From NCBI GenBank assembly GCA_023252095.1, contig JAHEXN010000233.1, positions 1 to 5,520 on the forward strand: a stretch of DNA of 5,520 nt, given 5' to 3'. The notes beneath the pieces were generated by a model. That model was not told the DNA's origin. It did not search any database and saw only the letters and a program-made list of their open reading frames with translations. This document shows, in pieces, positions 5,487 through 5,520 of this stretch. Within the stretch, counting starts at the first letter, position 1. Each line of letters starts with the position of its first letter. This DNA is from Actinomycetes bacterium. Its GTDB lineage: Bacteria; Actinomycetota; Actinomycetes; Propionibacteriales; Nocardioidaceae. The translations under genes and the position numbers were made by a program.

Positions 5487-5520
5487 ATGAGCTTCCAGGC
5501 GTACATCGACGCGATCGAGA
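5487..5520 (+). CDS. Start of a DUF4287-like protein, cut by the window edge
   Basis: Only 11 codons are visible, reading MSFQAYIDAIE. The opening resembles small DUF4287 domain proteins, which commonly begin MSFQAYLDNIE and have no settled biochemical role. The assignment rests on this short match alone. The start is supported by the AAGGAGAG site and by the divergent layout opposite fmt. Nothing about domains or length can be said from here. Confidence 0.6.
   Translation, partial: MSFQAYIDAIE

Noticed and set aside
1..5520. Mobile elements, CRISPR arrays, tRNA or rRNA genes, defence-type cassettes
   Set aside because: No inverted or spaced repeats, transposase motifs or tRNA-like folds seen by eye. 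Gene content is conserved core metabolism and translation.

Overview
This is a GC-rich window (about 70% by eye) with tightly packed genes. Nearly all of them lie on the minus strand. Gene order, codon bias towards G/C in third positions, and the protein sequences all fit an actinobacterium (Actinomycetota). A member of the Propionibacteriales (Nocardioidaceae-like) is my guess from the style of the RibBA and Fmt proteins; that is impression, not proof.

Reading the minus strand in its direction of transcription (right to left), the block opens with fmt (methionyl-tRNA formyltransferase, 5412-4477). Next come rsmB (16S rRNA m5C967 methyltransferase, 4480-3209) and rpe (ribulose-phosphate 3-epimerase, 3198-2533). 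A 315-base non-coding gap (2532-2218) follows. It is filled by a probable promoter, a well-conserved FMN riboswitch (RFN element) and a structured expression platform. The riboflavin genes come after it: ribD (2217-1168), ribE (1168-530) and the first 177 codons of ribB/ribBA (533-1, cut by the window edge). On the plus strand at the far right, a divergent gene begins at 5487 and runs out of the window after 11 codons. Its start resembles DUF4287 proteins.

The genes form two functional groups. fmt and rsmB serve translation (initiator tRNA formylation and 30S rRNA methylation), and rpe belongs to the pentose phosphate pathway. The rib genes make riboflavin. RibD performs the two middle steps of the pyrimidine branch, RibB makes the four-carbon unit from ribulose 5-phosphate, and RibE performs the last dismutation. 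The ribD/ribE/ribB cistrons overlap by 1 and 4 bases, and fmt/rsmB overlap by 4 bases. Translational coupling is therefore likely, and FMN control at the ribD leader should carry through the downstream rib genes.

I see no mobile element, CRISPR array, tRNA, rRNA or defence-like cassette. This is conserved core-genome content and I did not find a new system. The points most worth a second look are mutually exclusive base-pairing in the riboswitch expression platform, a -10-like box 8 bases before the fmt start codon that suggests a leaderless transcript, and an unusual Asn in the RibD deaminase zinc motif.
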